From NCBI GenBank assembly GCA_005402585.1, contig BIFP01000014.1, forward strand, positions 62,001 through 126,000: a stretch of 64,000 nucleotides of DNA. The letters run 5' to 3'. The notes beneath the pieces were generated by a model, which had not been told where the DNA came from, made no database searches, and saw nothing but the letters and a program-made list of their open reading frames with translations. The stretch comes from Micromonosporaceae bacterium KJ-029 (GTDB taxonomy: Bacteria > Actinomycetota > Actinomycetes > Mycobacteriales > Micromonosporaceae). Each line of letters opens with the position of its first letter. The stretch's first letter is position 1. Positions 35,023-42,826 of this stretch are shown piece after piece. Position numbers and translations under genes: made by a program.

Positions 35023-37845
35023 GTGCACCTGCATCCCCGTTCATCTCGTGGCCGACGCAACGCCGCGTTGCTGTTGTCCACGACCCTCGTGGTGTCTCTG
35101 ACATCCCTATCCACGCCCGCCTCGGCCGCACCGGAGGAGGGAGCGGGTAAATCGAACCCGATCTTCCTCACCGGCCCGAACGAGGGCGCCCCGGACAACA
35201 TCGCCATCAACTATCTGCGGGCGAACCCGGTCCAGTACGGCGTCACCGCCGCTGACCTCAGTGACCTCGCCATCTTGTCGAAGTACACCAGCCGGCACAA
35301 CGGCGTCACCCACGTCAACCTGGCCCAACGCCACGAGAACCTGGAGGTGTTCGGGGCCACGGCCACGGTGAACATCGCCAAGGACGGCAGTGTCATCTTC
35401 GTCGGCGACACCCTCGTCTCCGGCCTCGCCGGCAACACCTCCGGCACCGCCGACCTCGACGCCGTCGAGGCGGTGGAGGCGGCGGCCGACGGCCTGGACC
35501 TGGCCGCCCCGAAGAACTCGCGGGTGATGAGCCGCGCCGGTGGCGCCGCCCAGAAGACCGTGGTCTCCGGCAGCGGCATCTCCGACGAGCCGATTCCGGC
35601 GAAGCTGGGGTGGCAGCCGACCGACGACGGGCTGCGCCTGGCCTGGCAGTTGGTGATCGACGACTCCACCGACGCCCACCTGTGGAACGCCACGGTGGAC
35701 GCGGAGACCGGCGAGCTGCTCAACGCCGACGACTGGACCGTCCACCATGATCACGACGAGCTCTCCGAGAACCTGGACCGGATGGCGCCAGGGCGGGCCA
35801 CGACGCTCAACGCCGAGGCATTCCACACGCGCAACCCCGTGCAGGACGGCTCGAGTTACAACGTGTTTGCCGGCCCGGCCGAGAGCCCGGCCGACGGCCC
35901 CCGCACCATCGTGACCAACCCTGCCGACGCGCTCGCCTCGCCGTACGGCTGGCACGACACCAACGGCGCCCCGGGTGCCGAGTTCACCACGACGCAGGGC
36001 AACAACGTCCACGCGTACCAGGACCAGGACAACAACAACGCGCCGGACTTCGGCAGCAGCCCGGACGGCGGCCCGAGCCTGACCTTCAACTTCCCGATGG
36101 ACCTGGGGGAGCACGCGCAGAGCTACCGGGACGCCGCGACCGCGAACCTGTTCTACTGGAACAACATCATCCACGACGTCACGTACCAGTACGGGTTCGA
36201 CGAGGCGTCCGGCAACTTCCAGATGAACAACTACGGCCGTGGTGGTGTCGGCGGCGACTACGTCCGGGCCGAGGCCGCGGACGGCGGCGGTACCAACAAC
36301 GCGAACTTCTCGACGCCGGCCGCCGACGGTGGCACCCCGCGGATGCAGATGTTCCTGTGGCCGGGCAACCAGTTCGGCGCCCAGAACCAGGTCGTCGTCG
36401 ACGGCGTGGGCTCCTTCGACGCCACCTGGTCGCGGTTCAGCCCCGCGCCTTCGGTCGCCGGCCTGCCCGGGCACGGGTTCGTGTACGGCGGCACCGGCTG
36501 CACCACGGCGACCTACCCGAGCACGCTGCCGGGCGGTAACTGGGTCAGCGTGGTCGACGGCGGCACCGTCGCCTGCACCTATCTACAGCGCGCCCAGGTC
36601 GCTCAGTCGCTCGGCGCCAAGGCCGTGGTGGTGGCGCACAACGCCACCGGTGCCGCGCCTGTGCTGACCGGCGCCATGACCACCGCGCCGGTCGTCATCC
36701 CGGCGGTGGCGGTCACCCAGGCCGACGGCAACGCCATCAAGGCCGCGATCGCCGCTGGCGATGTCACCGGTTCGGTGCGCAAGCACCCGAGCCACCCGGG
36801 CATCCGGGACGGTGACTTCGACGCTGGGATCGTGATCCACGAGTACGGTCACGGCATCTCCAACCGGCTCACCGGTGGCCCCGGGATCAACTGCCTCAGC
36901 GGCAACGAGCAGATGGGTGAGGGCTGGAGCGACTACTACGCGCTCACCATGCTGCTCGACCCGTCGGTCGACACGGCTGACGGCGTGCGCGGCATGGGCC
37001 CGTACGCCCTCTTCCAGGACGACCGCGGTGGCGCCGGCATCCGCCCGCGGCCCTACTCGCGGAACATGGAGACTCAGCCGTTCACCTACGACAGCATCAA
37101 GACCGGTGGCTGGCTGAACGGCACCTCCCTGGCCGCCCCGCACGGCATCGGCCACGGCTGGGCCTCCGTCCTGTGGGACATGACCTGGGACCTCATCGAC
37201 CGGCACGGGTTCAACCCGAACGTGTACGACTCGTGGAGCACCGGCGGTAACAACCTTTCCCTCCAACTGGTGACGGACGGGTTGAAGCTGCAGGGTTGTG
37301 GTCCCGGCTTCGTCACCGCCCGCAACGCCATCATCGCCGCCGACGCGGCGTTGACCGGCGGCGAGAACTCCTGCACCCTGTGGGCCTCCTTCGCCCGCCG
37401 CGGTCTCGGCTACAGCGCCGTCCAGGGCACCACCAACCGCGACGACAACACCGAGGCGTTCGACACCCACCCGTCCTGCCGCGGCGACTTCATCGGCCGC
37501 ACCGCCCAGCCGGGCCTCAACACCGCCAACGCCGGTAGCAACGCACCGATGAAGTTCAAGCTCGCCACCAACCGCGGCCTGGACATCCTCGCCAGCAACT
37601 CCCCCTACTCCCGCCTCGTCGACTGCAACACCCTCCAGACCGTCAACCCCGACGGCCCCATCACCCCCCGCCCCACCCCCGTCGCCGCAGTCAGCCCCGG
37701 CAACTCGAAGCTGTCCGCCAACGCCAACGGCCAATACAACTTCGGATGGAAGACCGACAAGAGCTGGGCCGGCACCTGCCGCGAGTTCGTCCTGACCCTC
37801 GACAACGGATTCCAGTACCGCACCTACTTCAAGTTCAACGCGTGA
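35023..37845 (+). CDS. Secreted M36 (fungalysin-type) metalloprotease with PA and PxKF domains
   Basis: This 940-residue secreted protease has a signal peptide (...STPASA), then an FTP propeptide (VTHVNLAQRHENLEVFGATATVNIAKDG). The catalytic domain carries the zinc motif HEYGH (His606, Glu607, His610) and a downstream Glu633 in EGWSDYYAL. A PA-type domain (SLGAKAVVVAHNATGAAPV) is inserted before the zinc motif. The C-terminus reads as a PxKF-like module (APMKFKLATNRG ... FVLTLDNGFQYRTYFKF). GTG start, with GAAGGAG 5 bases before it. It is extracellular and likely degradative. The 260-bp leader (34763-35022) shows no other ORF; a perfect hairpin terminates the gene. Confidence 0.93.
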   Translation: MHLHPRSSRGRRNAALLLSTTLVVSLTSLSTPASAAPEEGAGKSNPIFLTGPNEGAPDNIAINYLRANPVQYGVTAADLSDLAILSKYTSRHNGVTHVNLAQRHENLEVFGATATVNIAKDGSVIFVGDTLVSGLAGNTSGTADLDAVEAVEAAADGLDLAAPKNSRVMSRAGGAAQKTVVSGSGISDEPIPAKLGWQPTDDGLRLAWQLVIDDSTDAHLWNATVDAETGELLNADDWTVHHDHDELSENLDRMAPGRATTLNAEAFHTRNPVQDGSSYNVFAGPAESPADGPRTIVTNPADALASPYGWHDTNGAPGAEFTTTQGNNVHAYQDQDNNNAPDFGSSPDGGPSLTFNFPMDLGEHAQSYRDAATANLFYWNNIIHDVTYQYGFDEASGNFQMNNYGRGGVGGDYVRAEAADGGGTNNANFSTPAADGGTPRMQMFLWPGNQFGAQNQVVVDGVGSFDATWSRFSPAPSVAGLPGHGFVYGGTGCTTATYPSTLPGGNWVSVVDGGTVACTYLQRAQVAQSLGAKAVVVAHNATGAAPVLTGAMTTAPVVIPAVAVTQADGNAIKAAIAAGDVTGSVRKHPSHPGIRDGDFDAGIVIHEYGHGISNRLTGGPGINCLSGNEQMGEGWSDYYALTMLLDPSVDTADGVRGMGPYALFQDDRGGAGIRPRPYSRNMETQPFTYDSIKTGGWLNGTSLAAPHGIGHGWASVLWDMTWDLIDRHGFNPNVYDSWSTGGNNLSLQLVTDGLKLQGCGPGFVTARNAIIAADAALTGGENSCTLWASFARRGLGYSAVQGTTNRDDNTEAFDTHPSCRGDFIGRTAQPGLNTANAGSNAPMKFKLATNRGLDILASNSPYSRLVDCNTLQTVNPDGPITPRPTPVAAVSPGNSKLSANANGQYNFGWKTDKSWAGTCREFVLTLDNGFQYRTYFKFNA

Positions 37846-37874
37846 ATCCGTAACACCCACCCCCAGTAAGAAGC

Positions 37875-37911
37875 CCGGGGGGAGCGCTCCGACACGGAGC
37901 GCTCCCCCCGG
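37875..37911 (+). terminator. Perfect 16-bp stem terminator after M36 protease
   Basis: CCGGGGGGAGCGCTCC and its exact complement flank a GACAC loop 29 bp past the protease stop, followed by TCCGTTTCC. Confidence 0.88.
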
Positions 37912-37967
37912 TCCGTTTCCCCGTTCCGGGGCTCCACCCGGAATGGGGTCCCAACCAACGGGTACGC

Positions 37968-38105
37968 GGGCTGTTGTCGGGGGCGACGCACCGCAACCTC
38001 GTCTACTTCAACGAGGTCGACCGGGGCGGTCACTTCGCGGCGTGGGAAGAACCGGAACTCTTCGCGGACGAGATCCGGGCGGCTTTCGCTCCGCTGCGTC
38101 GATAG
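37968..38105 (+). pseudogene. C-terminal remnant of an epoxide-hydrolase-like alpha/beta hydrolase
   Basis: Reading to the TAG at 38103-38105 gives about 45 residues: GLLSGATHRNLVYFNEVDRG, then GHFAAWEEPELFADEIRAAF. GGHFAAWEEP with its catalytic-type His, and the closing helix, match the end of epoxide hydrolases and related alpha/beta hydrolases. No start, ribosome site, nucleophile motif or upstream homology exists, because the protease terminator lies just before it. It is a leftover of a deleted gene. Confidence 0.65.
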
Positions 38106-38117
38106 CCGCGCCCGGCG

Positions 38118-38747
38118 CTACCGCCCGTGGTCGGGCTCGGCGTGCGGTCGCCCCTTCAGTTCGTGGAAGCCCGGCACTGCGGCGACGCGGACCACGCCGT
38201 CCCACAACCGGCCTGCCGCCTCGCCCCTCGGGATGCGCGAGATGACCGGGCCGAAGAACGCGATCCGCGCCCCGGACTCGTCGTCGGTGGCGATCACCGG
38301 GGTGCCGACATGGTCACCGACCTGCGCGATGCCCTCGGCGTGCGACGCGCGGACCACCGCGTCGAACTCGTCGGTCCACGCCACCTGGGCCAGTTCCGGC
38401 GGCAGACCCACGTCGGCCAGCACGTCGCCGAACTCGCACCACTCCCCCCGTTCGTGCACCCGCGCCCCGTACCCGGCGAAGAAGCGGGCCAGCCCGTCCT
38501 GCCCGTGCCGCTGCTCCACCGCCACGCAGACCCGCACCGGGCCCCACAGGTAGCCCTCCGGGTCACCTTCCGGGTCGACCTCGCGGCCCTCGTTGAGGAC
38601 CGAGAGGCTCATCACACGCCACCGGAGGGCGAGCGGCCGTACCGTCGCCGCCTCCACCAACCAACGCGACGTGACCCAGGTGTACGGGCAACTCGGGTCG
38701 AACCAGAAGTCCACCACCTGTGCCACCGGCCGCCTCCTCAGCGCCAT
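38118..38747 (-). CDS. DsbA-like thiol oxidoreductase (Rv2466c/mycothiol nitroreductase type)
   Basis: This 209-residue protein has a thioredoxin-like fold with a helical insertion. The N-terminal strand VVDFWFDPSCPYTWVTSRWL carries the active-site motif Cys-Pro-Tyr-Thr. A cis-Pro-type loop (VGTPVIATDDE) and FFGPVISRIPRGEAAGRLWDGV follow. This matches the mycobacterial Rv2466c-like DsbA family, which works with mycothiol. The second active-site cysteine of a CxxC motif is replaced by Thr, suggesting monothiol chemistry. GTG/ATG start as given; cytoplasmic, no signal peptide. Confidence 0.85.
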   Translation of the reverse strand: MALRRRPVAQVVDFWFDPSCPYTWVTSRWLVEAATVRPLALRWRVMSLSVLNEGREVDPEGDPEGYLWGPVRVCVAVEQRHGQDGLARFFAGYGARVHERGEWCEFGDVLADVGLPPELAQVAWTDEFDAVVRASHAEGIAQVGDHVGTPVIATDDESGARIAFFGPVISRIPRGEAAGRLWDGVVRVAAVPGFHELKGRPHAEPDHGR

Positions 38748-38977
38748 CGACGCAACTCAGCCGCCTGCCAGGGTACGTGGGCCGCCGGCCTGGGCCTGCC
38801 AACCCGGGACGGCGCGGTTCATTCCGCCCTACGGCCGGGGTCCCGCCGGTGGCTGCGTAGACTCTGGCCGGGACGATCGCCCAGCTCACGCCCGCTCCAC
38901 CGGCGCGTCGCGCGGCGTCGGCGTCCCCGGGCGACGTCGACGCGCAGCGGCGCTCGCCGGTGAGCTTCGGAAGGGCC

Positions 38978-39694
38978 ATGACCAAGACGTACGACGTGCC
39001 GCTGCTGGTGCTGACCGTGGCGACGGGAGCGATCGACGGCGTCAGCTATCTCGCCCTGGACCGGGTCTTCACCGGCAACATGACCGGGAACGTCCTCTTC
39101 ATCGGCTTCGGCCTGGCCGGCGTCTCCGGCCTGCCGGTGCTCAACAACCTGGTGGCGCTGCTCGCCTTCATGCTCGGCGCGGTGCTGGCCGCCCGGCTGA
39201 CCAGGGGCGCGTCGGAGCCGGCGCGGCTGCCCCGCTCCGGTCTCGCCATCCTCGTTGCCGGCACCGCGTTGACGCTCGCGCTGGCCGGGCTCTGGCTCGG
39301 CACCGGAGCACCGGGCGAGGTCGCGATGCTGGTCACGACCGGACTGCTGGCCCTGGTGCTCGGCGCCCAGGCCGCCGCGGTCAAGCACATCGGCATCCGG
39401 GACCTCTCCACGGTGGTGGTGACCATGACGATCGTGAACCTCTCCACCGACAGCCGGGTCGCGGGCGGTGTCGGGGCGGCGTGGCTGCGCCGGTTCGCCG
39501 CGATCGTCGCGATGGGGCTCGGCGCCCTGGTCGCCGCGATCCTGACCTTGCGCGCTGACGGCTCGTGGGCGCTGCTCCTGGCCGGGGTGGTGATGGCGGC
39601 CGGAACGGCGATGGTCGCGGCGGTCCGCCGGCGGGAGATGGCCGGCGCGGGGGCCGGGACGGACATCGACCGGGCGGCGGGGCCGGGAGCCTGA
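38978..39694 (+). CDS. DUF1275 (YoaK-type) membrane protein
   Basis: This 238-residue integral membrane protein has about six helices and the conserved DUF1275 N-terminus: TVATGAIDGVSYLALDRVFTGNMTGNVLFIGF. The second half repeats the hydrophobic pattern (DLSTVVVTMTIVNLSTDSR). The ATG at 38978 is chosen with GGAAGG just before it; a GTG at 38960 is possible. Transport function is suspected for the family but unproven. Confidence 0.85.
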   Translation: MTKTYDVPLLVLTVATGAIDGVSYLALDRVFTGNMTGNVLFIGFGLAGVSGLPVLNNLVALLAFMLGAVLAARLTRGASEPARLPRSGLAILVAGTALTLALAGLWLGTGAPGEVAMLVTTGLLALVLGAQAAAVKHIGIRDLSTVVVTMTIVNLSTDSRVAGGVGAAWLRRFAAIVAMGLGALVAAILTLRADGSWALLLAGVVMAAGTAMVAAVRRREMAGAGAGTDIDRAAGPGA

Positions 39695-39753
39695 GACACC
39701 ACGCCGGGGAACCCTACGGCTGGCTCTCCCCTGAGGAATGTCAGCATGGCGGG

Positions 39754-40098
39754 ATGGATATCTACGAGGACGCCCGGACGGTGTCGCGGGCGGATCTGGC
39801 CGCGTGGCTGCGTCAGGTGGCCAGCCAGCTGGAGACCGGGCAGCTCTTCTACGGCGCCGCGGGGACGATCGCCGTCGCCGACCAGGTGCACTGCGAGCTG
39901 GAGATCGAGCAGGAGGACAAGGACGAGTTCTCGGTCGAGATCGAGTTCTCCTGGATCAACCCGAAGGCCACCCCGACCGAGACTCCGGCCGGGGCGGAGA
40001 AGACCACGGCGGCCGAAGCCCCGGTCGAGGTGGAGAAGGCGGCCGACCCGGACGACGCCGACGAGGAGCCGGCGGCGGCGACCGCCCCGACGGCCTAG
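39754..40098 (+). CDS. amphi-Trp domain protein
   Basis: This 114-residue cytoplasmic protein has an N-terminal amphi-Trp domain (VSRADLAAWLRQVASQLETG, then VHCELEIEQEDKDEFSVEIEFSW), an alternating hydrophobic/charged pattern ending in Trp. A ~45-residue Ala/Glu/Pro-rich acidic tail follows. The ATG lies 60 bp beyond the DUF1275 stop, so it may share that transcript. Domain function is unknown. Confidence 0.82.
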   Translation: MDIYEDARTVSRADLAAWLRQVASQLETGQLFYGAAGTIAVADQVHCELEIEQEDKDEFSVEIEFSWINPKATPTETPAGAEKTTAAEAPVEVEKAADPDDADEEPAAATAPTA

Positions 40099-40158
40099 CG
40101 ACCCGCCCACCCGCTCGGGGAGGCTGCCACGACCACCCCGGGCGGGAACCACCGTCCG

Positions 40159-40557
40159 TCAGCGCAGCCGGCGCCGCCCGTTGAACCAGTCCCGGGAGGC
40201 TCGGACGTTGAGGGCCCAGAGCACCCAGGCCAGCAGGCCCAGGCCGACGACGGTGATCGCGCCGAAGAGGCCGAGCGAGGCGGTGGCCAGCAGGCCCGCC
40301 AGGGCGTACGCCAGGTGGGGCGCCCACGGGCGGCGAACGGTCAGGCTGACCGCCACCGACGCGCACGCCGTGGCCATCACGGCGAAGAAGATGACGGCGC
40401 CGAGCGAGCCCGCCTCGGCCAGCGTCCGGTGCACCGCCGCCAAGGCGAACAGCAGCGACAGCAGGGCGAAGACAAGCACGGTGACCCGTACCGGGGTGGG
40501 CATCGCGGGGTGCCGGAGCATGTCCCCGTAGCCGCCGCCGGGAGCGCGCACGACCAT
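40159..40557 (-). CDS. Small membrane protein, unknown function
   Basis: This 132-residue protein has about four hydrophobic helices (near 25-43, 52-72, 80-98 and 99-117) and a basic tail (SRDWFNGRRRLR). Its start is ambiguous: ATG at 40557 or ATG at 40521 (MLRHPAMPTP). It is divergent from the YciO-like gene with a 310-bp gap that holds the 161-bp repeat. Confidence 0.65.
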   Translation of the reverse strand: MVVRAPGGGYGDMLRHPAMPTPVRVTVLVFALLSLLFALAAVHRTLAEAGSLGAVIFFAVMATACASVAVSLTVRRPWAPHLAYALAGLLATASLGLFGAITVVGLGLLAWVLWALNVRASRDWFNGRRRLR

Positions 40558-40693
40558 GAAGACAACGATGAACGTCGACCTTTACAGTGATGCGGCACTG
40601 TCGGCAAGGCGACAGTGTCGGGCGCCGGCCCGGGGCGGTATCGACGCCGCCGACGCCGGCACCGCCGGGCTGTGACCTCGACACACGCCCGAA

Positions 40694-40854
40694 GAGAGAC
40701 CGGCAATAGGACTGGCGGGGCTGCGACGCGCCCTGGCACTTCGGCCGGCGGCGTTGTCGTCGTCGGCCATGCAACACCGGCATGGCCTCCTCCTCCGCCT
40801 TGCCACCCTCGGCCAGGACCCGCCTCGCCTCCACCGCCCTATTGCCGGTCTCTC
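40694..40854. repeat. 161-bp MITE-like hairpin element, copy 1
   Basis: The ends form a perfect 17-bp inverted repeat (GAGAGACCGGCAATAGG and complement). The centre is GGCCATGC-AACACCG-GCATGGCC, and the arms between are partly complementary, so the whole unit can fold into one imperfect hairpin. It has no coding capacity of its own. It differs from copy 2 (61545-61705) at 6 of 161 positions. The flanking triplets are GAA and TAA, so target duplication is imperfect. It is followed directly by a TAAGCT box and the YciO-like start. Confidence 0.88.
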
Positions 40855-40860
40855 TAAGCT
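40855..40860 (+). promoter_or_regulatory. Putative -10 box abutting the repeat element
   Basis: TAAGCT lies directly beside the right end of the 161-bp element and 7 bases before the ATG of the YciO-like gene, the spacing of a leaderless promoter. No good -35 is visible; any -35 would lie inside the element. Confidence 0.45.
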
Positions 40861-40867
40861 TCCGCTC

Positions 40868-41488
40868 ATGGCGAAGTATTTCGACGTCCACCCGGACAAC
40901 CCGCAACCGCGCACCATCGGCCAGGTGGTCGACATCGTCCGGCGGGACGGGCTGATCGCCTACCCGACGGACTCGTGCTTCGCCCTGGGCAGCCGGCTGG
41001 GCAACAAGGACGGCATGGACCGGATCCGGGAGATCCGCCACCTCGACAGCAGCCACCACTTCACCCTGGTGTGCCGCGAGTTCGCCCAACTCGGCCAGTT
41101 CGTGCAGCTCGACAACGCGGTGTTCCGCGCGGTGAAGGCGGCCACCCCGGGTAGTTACACCTTCATCCTGCCCGCCACGAAGGAGGTGCCGCGCCGGCTG
41201 CTGCATCCGCGCAAGAAGACCGTCGGCGTACGCATCCCCGCGCATCCGGTCACCATGGCGCTCCTCGACGCGCTGGGCGAGCCGTTGTTGTCGAGCACTC
41301 TGCTGCTACCCGGCGACGAGGAGCCGATGACCCAGGGCTGGGAGATCAAGGAACGCCTCGACCACGCGATCGACGCGGTGGTCGACGCGGGCGACTGCGG
41401 CACCGAGCCGACCACCGTGGTCGACTTCTCCGACGGCGAGCCGGAGATCGTCCGGGTCGGGGCCGGCGACCCGTCCCGGTTCGCCTAG
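40868..41488 (+). CDS. YciO/Sua5-type L-threonylcarbamoyladenylate synthase-like protein
   Basis: This 206-residue protein begins MAKYFDVHPDNPQPRTIGQVVDIVRRDGLIAYPTDSCFALG. It then has the ATP-binding strand LTLVCREFAQLGQFVQLDNAVF and the motif KAATPGSYTFILPATKEVPRRLL, followed by VGVRIPAHPV. This is the YrdC/Sua5 fold of the YciO branch. Sua5/TsaC makes threonylcarbamoyl-AMP for tRNA t6A; YciO members may have a related but different role. The start is chosen at MAKYF: the upstream Met codons fall inside the 161-bp repeat. It is probably leaderless. Confidence 0.9.
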   Translation: MAKYFDVHPDNPQPRTIGQVVDIVRRDGLIAYPTDSCFALGSRLGNKDGMDRIREIRHLDSSHHFTLVCREFAQLGQFVQLDNAVFRAVKAATPGSYTFILPATKEVPRRLLHPRKKTVGVRIPAHPVTMALLDALGEPLLSSTLLLPGDEEPMTQGWEIKERLDHAIDAVVDAGDCGTEPTTVVDFSDGEPEIVRVGAGDPSRFA

Positions 41489-41510
41489 AGCTCCGGCGCG
41501 AGCCGGGCGT

Positions 41511-42473
41511 TCACTCGCCCCTGTTCTCGTACACCCAGTCCCGGGATCTGGTGAAGGCGGTGACGGGATCACCGACGTAGCTCCAGGGCCACTCGCTGAC
41601 CTGGTCGCCGAGCAGTTCGAAGACCCGCGCCGCGGCGTCGAACTCCTGGGCCAGCTCGAAGGCCAGCGCGAACACGCTCACCCGGGGAACCCAGCCGAGG
41701 CCGGGCCGGAAGCTCGGATGGAAGATCGACTTCTCGGCGGCGGCCAGCAGGTCCGCGCACACCTGCTCGGACTGCATGTAGGCGTCGCTCTCCTCGACCG
41801 GCACCCTGAGCCACTTCTCGACGTGCGCGACGGCCAGCAGTTCCGGCATCAGGCTGCCGTCCGGTGCGGCCGCGGTGGCCTCCCGGGCGAACGCGAACAT
41901 CTGTTCCTCGGTGCCGAACCACTTCGGGCACAGGTACTGCAGCCGCTGTTCGTGCGCGACGAGGTGGGCCGGATGCCGTTTCACCACCTCGTCGAAGCGC
42001 ACGCGGGCCTCGTCAGGGTTGACCTGGCGGCCCCGCGCGGAGGTGACCAGCCAGGTCCAGGCGGTCACGTCGTCCGGGTCCCGGTCCACGACCTCGTCCA
42101 GCGAGTTCTCGGCGATCCGGAGCCGGCGGGCGAATTCCCGGAACTGGTCCTGGCTGGTCTGCTCGGCCCGCTTCGCGCCCCGCGCCTCCCAGGCCCAGTA
42201 CACCGCGTGGCAGCCGCGGACCAGCACCGGAAGCGTCGAGTCCGGTTCGGCATCGACCCATTCGCCGATCCAGTCCTGTACGCCGTCGACCGTCCCCGCG
42301 GCCTCCATCAGGAAGGCACGGCTGTCCGGGTCGGGCGTGGCGACGAAGATGTCCCGGGCCGTCCGCCAGTCCCGGGCACCCAACGCGTCGACGAGTGCCC
42401 TGGCCTGCGGGTCACCGTAGGCCGGATCAACGACCAGGCCGACCGGCTGCCGGCGCTTCCTGAACGGCCACAT
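41511..42473 (-). CDS. TPR-like repeat protein, unknown function
   Basis: This 320-residue protein starts MWPFRKRRQPVGLV. A helical repeat domain follows, with Trp/Asp-rich turns (DWRTARDIFVATPDPDSRAFLMEAA, then DQFREFARRLRIAENSLDEVVDRDPDDVTAWTWLV). This suggests TPR-like or DUF4034-type structure. It is cytoplasmic, without signal or membrane segments. The start is at 42473; upstream in-frame Met codons lie in the remnant-containing gap. Function unknown. Confidence 0.7.
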   Translation of the reverse strand: MWPFRKRRQPVGLVVDPAYGDPQARALVDALGARDWRTARDIFVATPDPDSRAFLMEAAGTVDGVQDWIGEWVDAEPDSTLPVLVRGCHAVYWAWEARGAKRAEQTSQDQFREFARRLRIAENSLDEVVDRDPDDVTAWTWLVTSARGRQVNPDEARVRFDEVVKRHPAHLVAHEQRLQYLCPKWFGTEEQMFAFAREATAAAPDGSLMPELLAVAHVEKWLRVPVEESDAYMQSEQVCADLLAAAEKSIFHPSFRPGLGWVPRVSVFALAFELAQEFDAAARVFELLGDQVSEWPWSYVGDPVTAFTRSRDWVYENRGE

Positions 42474-42597
42474 GTGAATCTCCTCCCGGTGCCAGACGGG
42501 AGAGCATAGAGGCGCCGATCCCATCGAGGTCAAGTGGTGTCGACGGCGGCGTGACAGCCCCGGATTCCGCTGCCGGGCGCCGGCCGTGGTGGCGGTA

Positions 42598-42669
42598 TCA
42601 ACGCAACAGGTGCCGGACGAGGTCGGTCCGGTTACGCACGCCGAGCTTGCGGTAGATGTTGCCCAGGTG
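42598..42669 (-). pseudogene. C-terminal remnant of a LuxR-type regulator
   Basis: The last 23 residues before a TGA stop read HLGNIYRKLGVRNRTDLVRH-LLR, the recognition-helix end of a LuxR/NarL DNA-binding domain. Upstream sequence in this frame is Arg-rich low complexity with no helix-turn-helix start or receiver. The rest of the 353-bp gap (42474-42826) holds only a 34-bp palindrome. It is a tail left after deletion. Confidence 0.6.
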
Positions 42670-42745
42670 ACGACGGGGACGACGACCCCGACGGCACCGG
42701 ACACGGCACCCCCGAGAACGATCATGGGTACGACAATCCCGACCA

Positions 42746-42779
42746 CGCCGCTCGTCCGACCATGGTCGGACGAGCGGCG
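42746..42779 (-). terminator. 34-bp perfect palindrome, likely terminator
   Basis: CGCCGCTCGTCCGACCA and its exact complement meet with no spacer (centre CCATGG). It lies 47 bp past the minus-strand stop codon of the 42827-43684 gene, so a terminator role is likely. A symmetric protein-binding site is the alternative. Confidence 0.65.
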
Positions 42780-42826
42780 CGCTGCTGTTTGCGGGTGCGC
42801 CCGACCGGTGGCCTACCGCGTTACCG

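Noticed and set aside
40754-40867. Longer N-terminus for the YciO-like protein
   Set aside because: Those codons lie in the 161-bp repeat and occur again near 61619 without any link to a YciO gene.
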